Positions 63,272 through 64,000 of a stretch of DNA of 64,000 bases are shown in pieces (position 1 is the stretch's first letter; each line of letters begins with the position of its first letter). The DNA comes from Phycisphaerales bacterium (lineage in GTDB: Bacteria > Planctomycetota > Phycisphaerae > Phycisphaerales > UBA1924), in NCBI GenBank assembly GCA_029260345.1, contig JAJDDK010000008.1, positions 62,001 through 126,000 on the forward strand, read 5' to 3'. The translations under genes and the position numbers were made by a program. Under the pieces are notes generated by a model, which worked only from the letters and a program-made list of their open reading frames with translations, had not been told where the DNA came from and searched no databases.

Positions 63272-64000
63272 ATGAAACGAAGAATCGATTCTGGAATCAA
63301 GACCTGGACACTTTGGAGCCTTGTGGCTCTCGTTCTATTCCCGTTGCCTGCCACGACCGCCAACGGCGCGCCGATGTTCGAGAGTGAACTGATCGATATT
63401 GGGAGTCCCACCGAATCAATGGCGGCGGGAGACATCAATGGCGACGGTCTCATTGATTTGGTCGCGGCGCCCGCACAGCCAAACCAATTTTCAACACCCC
63501 ACATCTTGCTCATGTTTGCCGATCCGAACGCGCAGCAGGGCTATGTTTCTGTTCAGTTTGAGTTGGAGTTTGAACAACGTCTCGTCAAACTCGTCGATGT
63601 TGATCTGGATAATGACCTTGATCTCATTGTCGCCGGCCATAGCAATGGCGACCCAGACAATCATGAGGTCCAGGTCTTCTTCAATGACGCCTTTGGCAAC
63701 TTCACCATTGAGCAGACTTTTGACTTCACCAACCCTCCGCAGTTTGTGGAACTCAAAGATGTCAACTACGACAATTGGCCGGACATGGTGTTGCTGTTTG
63801 GCAGCGCCGTCGGTGTCTCGCTCAATCAGGGCGACGGTCACTTTGGCCCAACTACGCTCGAAACGGGTTCAACCTCATTCATGAGCTGGATGGAGGTAGC
63901 TGATATTAATGGCGACGGGTTGCAGGATGTTGTGTTTGCTGATTTTGGCGACCAACGAGTTCTCTATGTTTCGATTGCGCTCGATGGGCTTTCACTCTCG
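63272..64000 (+). CDS. exported FG-GAP/VCBS-repeat protein (partial at window end)
   Basis: The first 243 residues of a longer protein; the frame is open to the window edge. The start MKRRIDSGIKTWTLW has GGAG and a hydrophobic signal ending TTANGAP. The mature part has FG-GAP/VCBS-type calcium-binding repeats: AAGDINGDGLIDLVAAPA, DVDLDNDLDLIVAGHSNGD, DVNYDNWPDMVLLFGSAVG and VADINGDGLQDVVFADFGD. These form integrin-like propeller blades and are common in exported planctomycete proteins with surface or matrix roles. The rest of the protein, including any anchor or dockerin tail, lies outside the window. Confidence 0.8.
   Translation, partial: MKRRIDSGIKTWTLWSLVALVLFPLPATTANGAPMFESELIDIGSPTESMAAGDINGDGLIDLVAAPAQPNQFSTPHILLMFADPNAQQGYVSVQFELEFEQRLVKLVDVDLDNDLDLIVAGHSNGDPDNHEVQVFFNDAFGNFTIEQTFDFTNPPQFVELKDVNYDNWPDMVLLFGSAVGVSLNQGDGHFGPTTLETGSTSFMSWMEVADINGDGLQDVVFADFGDQRVLYVSIALDGLSLS

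Noticed and set aside
1-64000. CRISPR arrays, rRNA, tRNA genes, transposases and integrases
   Set aside because: No regularly spaced repeats, tRNA-like cloverleaf sequence, or recombinase motif was found by eye; a covariance-model scan for tRNA would be decisive.

Overview
The window looks like chromosomal DNA of a Planctomycetota bacterium, most likely class Phycisphaerae. This is an inference from content. Two unrelated exported proteins end in paired dockerin-like repeats of the NGADLA-xLL-xWG type. There are two Ser/Thr kinases, one translationally coupled to an ECF-type sigma factor. A short 'CPHCGY...CPECG' zinc-ribbon protein, tandem bactofilins and a tricorn-like protease also fit. 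No rRNA, tRNA, CRISPR array, transposase or integrase was found. The base composition is GC-rich, apart from an AT-richer block at about 10.5-14.9 kb.

Layout. 0-4.5 kb: HAD hydrolase, dockerin-tailed DNRLRE protein, OsmC, DUF1272, parvulin, two bactofilin-type proteins and a cupin. 4.5-10.5 kb: large exported protein with a DUF1080-like end, ankyrin protein, MscL, YIP1-like membrane protein, SRPBCC protein. 10.5-14.9 kb: AT-richer accessory block with a ClpP/NfeD-like protease, VOC protein, HEPN-like protein, a 46-residue protein with its own terminator, and a winged-helix-like protein. 15-17.2 kb: thiC behind a TPP riboswitch. 17.2-24 kb: TPR protein, DinB, lipoprotein, AroD-AroE fusion, YhiN flavoprotein, GbsR/MarR regulator with a small membrane protein. 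24-28.8 kb: prfA, rpmE, membrane MsrB-MsrA, membrane protein and dienelactone hydrolase.

28.8-33 kb: feoA-feoB-small membrane protein behind a probable Fur box, then a K+/H+ antiporter. 33.2-41.3 kb: tricorn-like protease, kinase with a beta-propeller, coupled STAS protein, S41/TPR protease. 41.4-47.7 kb: GNAT, exported proteins, DUF3300 and DUF2950 proteins, ppc. 47.7-56.2 kb: second dockerin-tailed protein, sigma/kinase pair, AbgT transporter, Fic protein with a palindromic operator. 56.2-62.8 kb: DNA-damage block (imuA-imuB-dnaE2, plus an SRAP protein). 62.8-64 kb: non-coding stretch, then the start of an FG-GAP/VCBS exported protein that runs off the window.

Most genes are core metabolism, stress repair and cell envelope functions. 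The regulatory signals best supported by sequence are the TPP riboswitch, the Fur-like box before feoA, the Fic promoter operator pair, the GbsR palindrome and several intrinsic terminators. Gene starts were set by ribosome-binding sites and family lengths. Several (GTG/TTG starts) remain uncertain.
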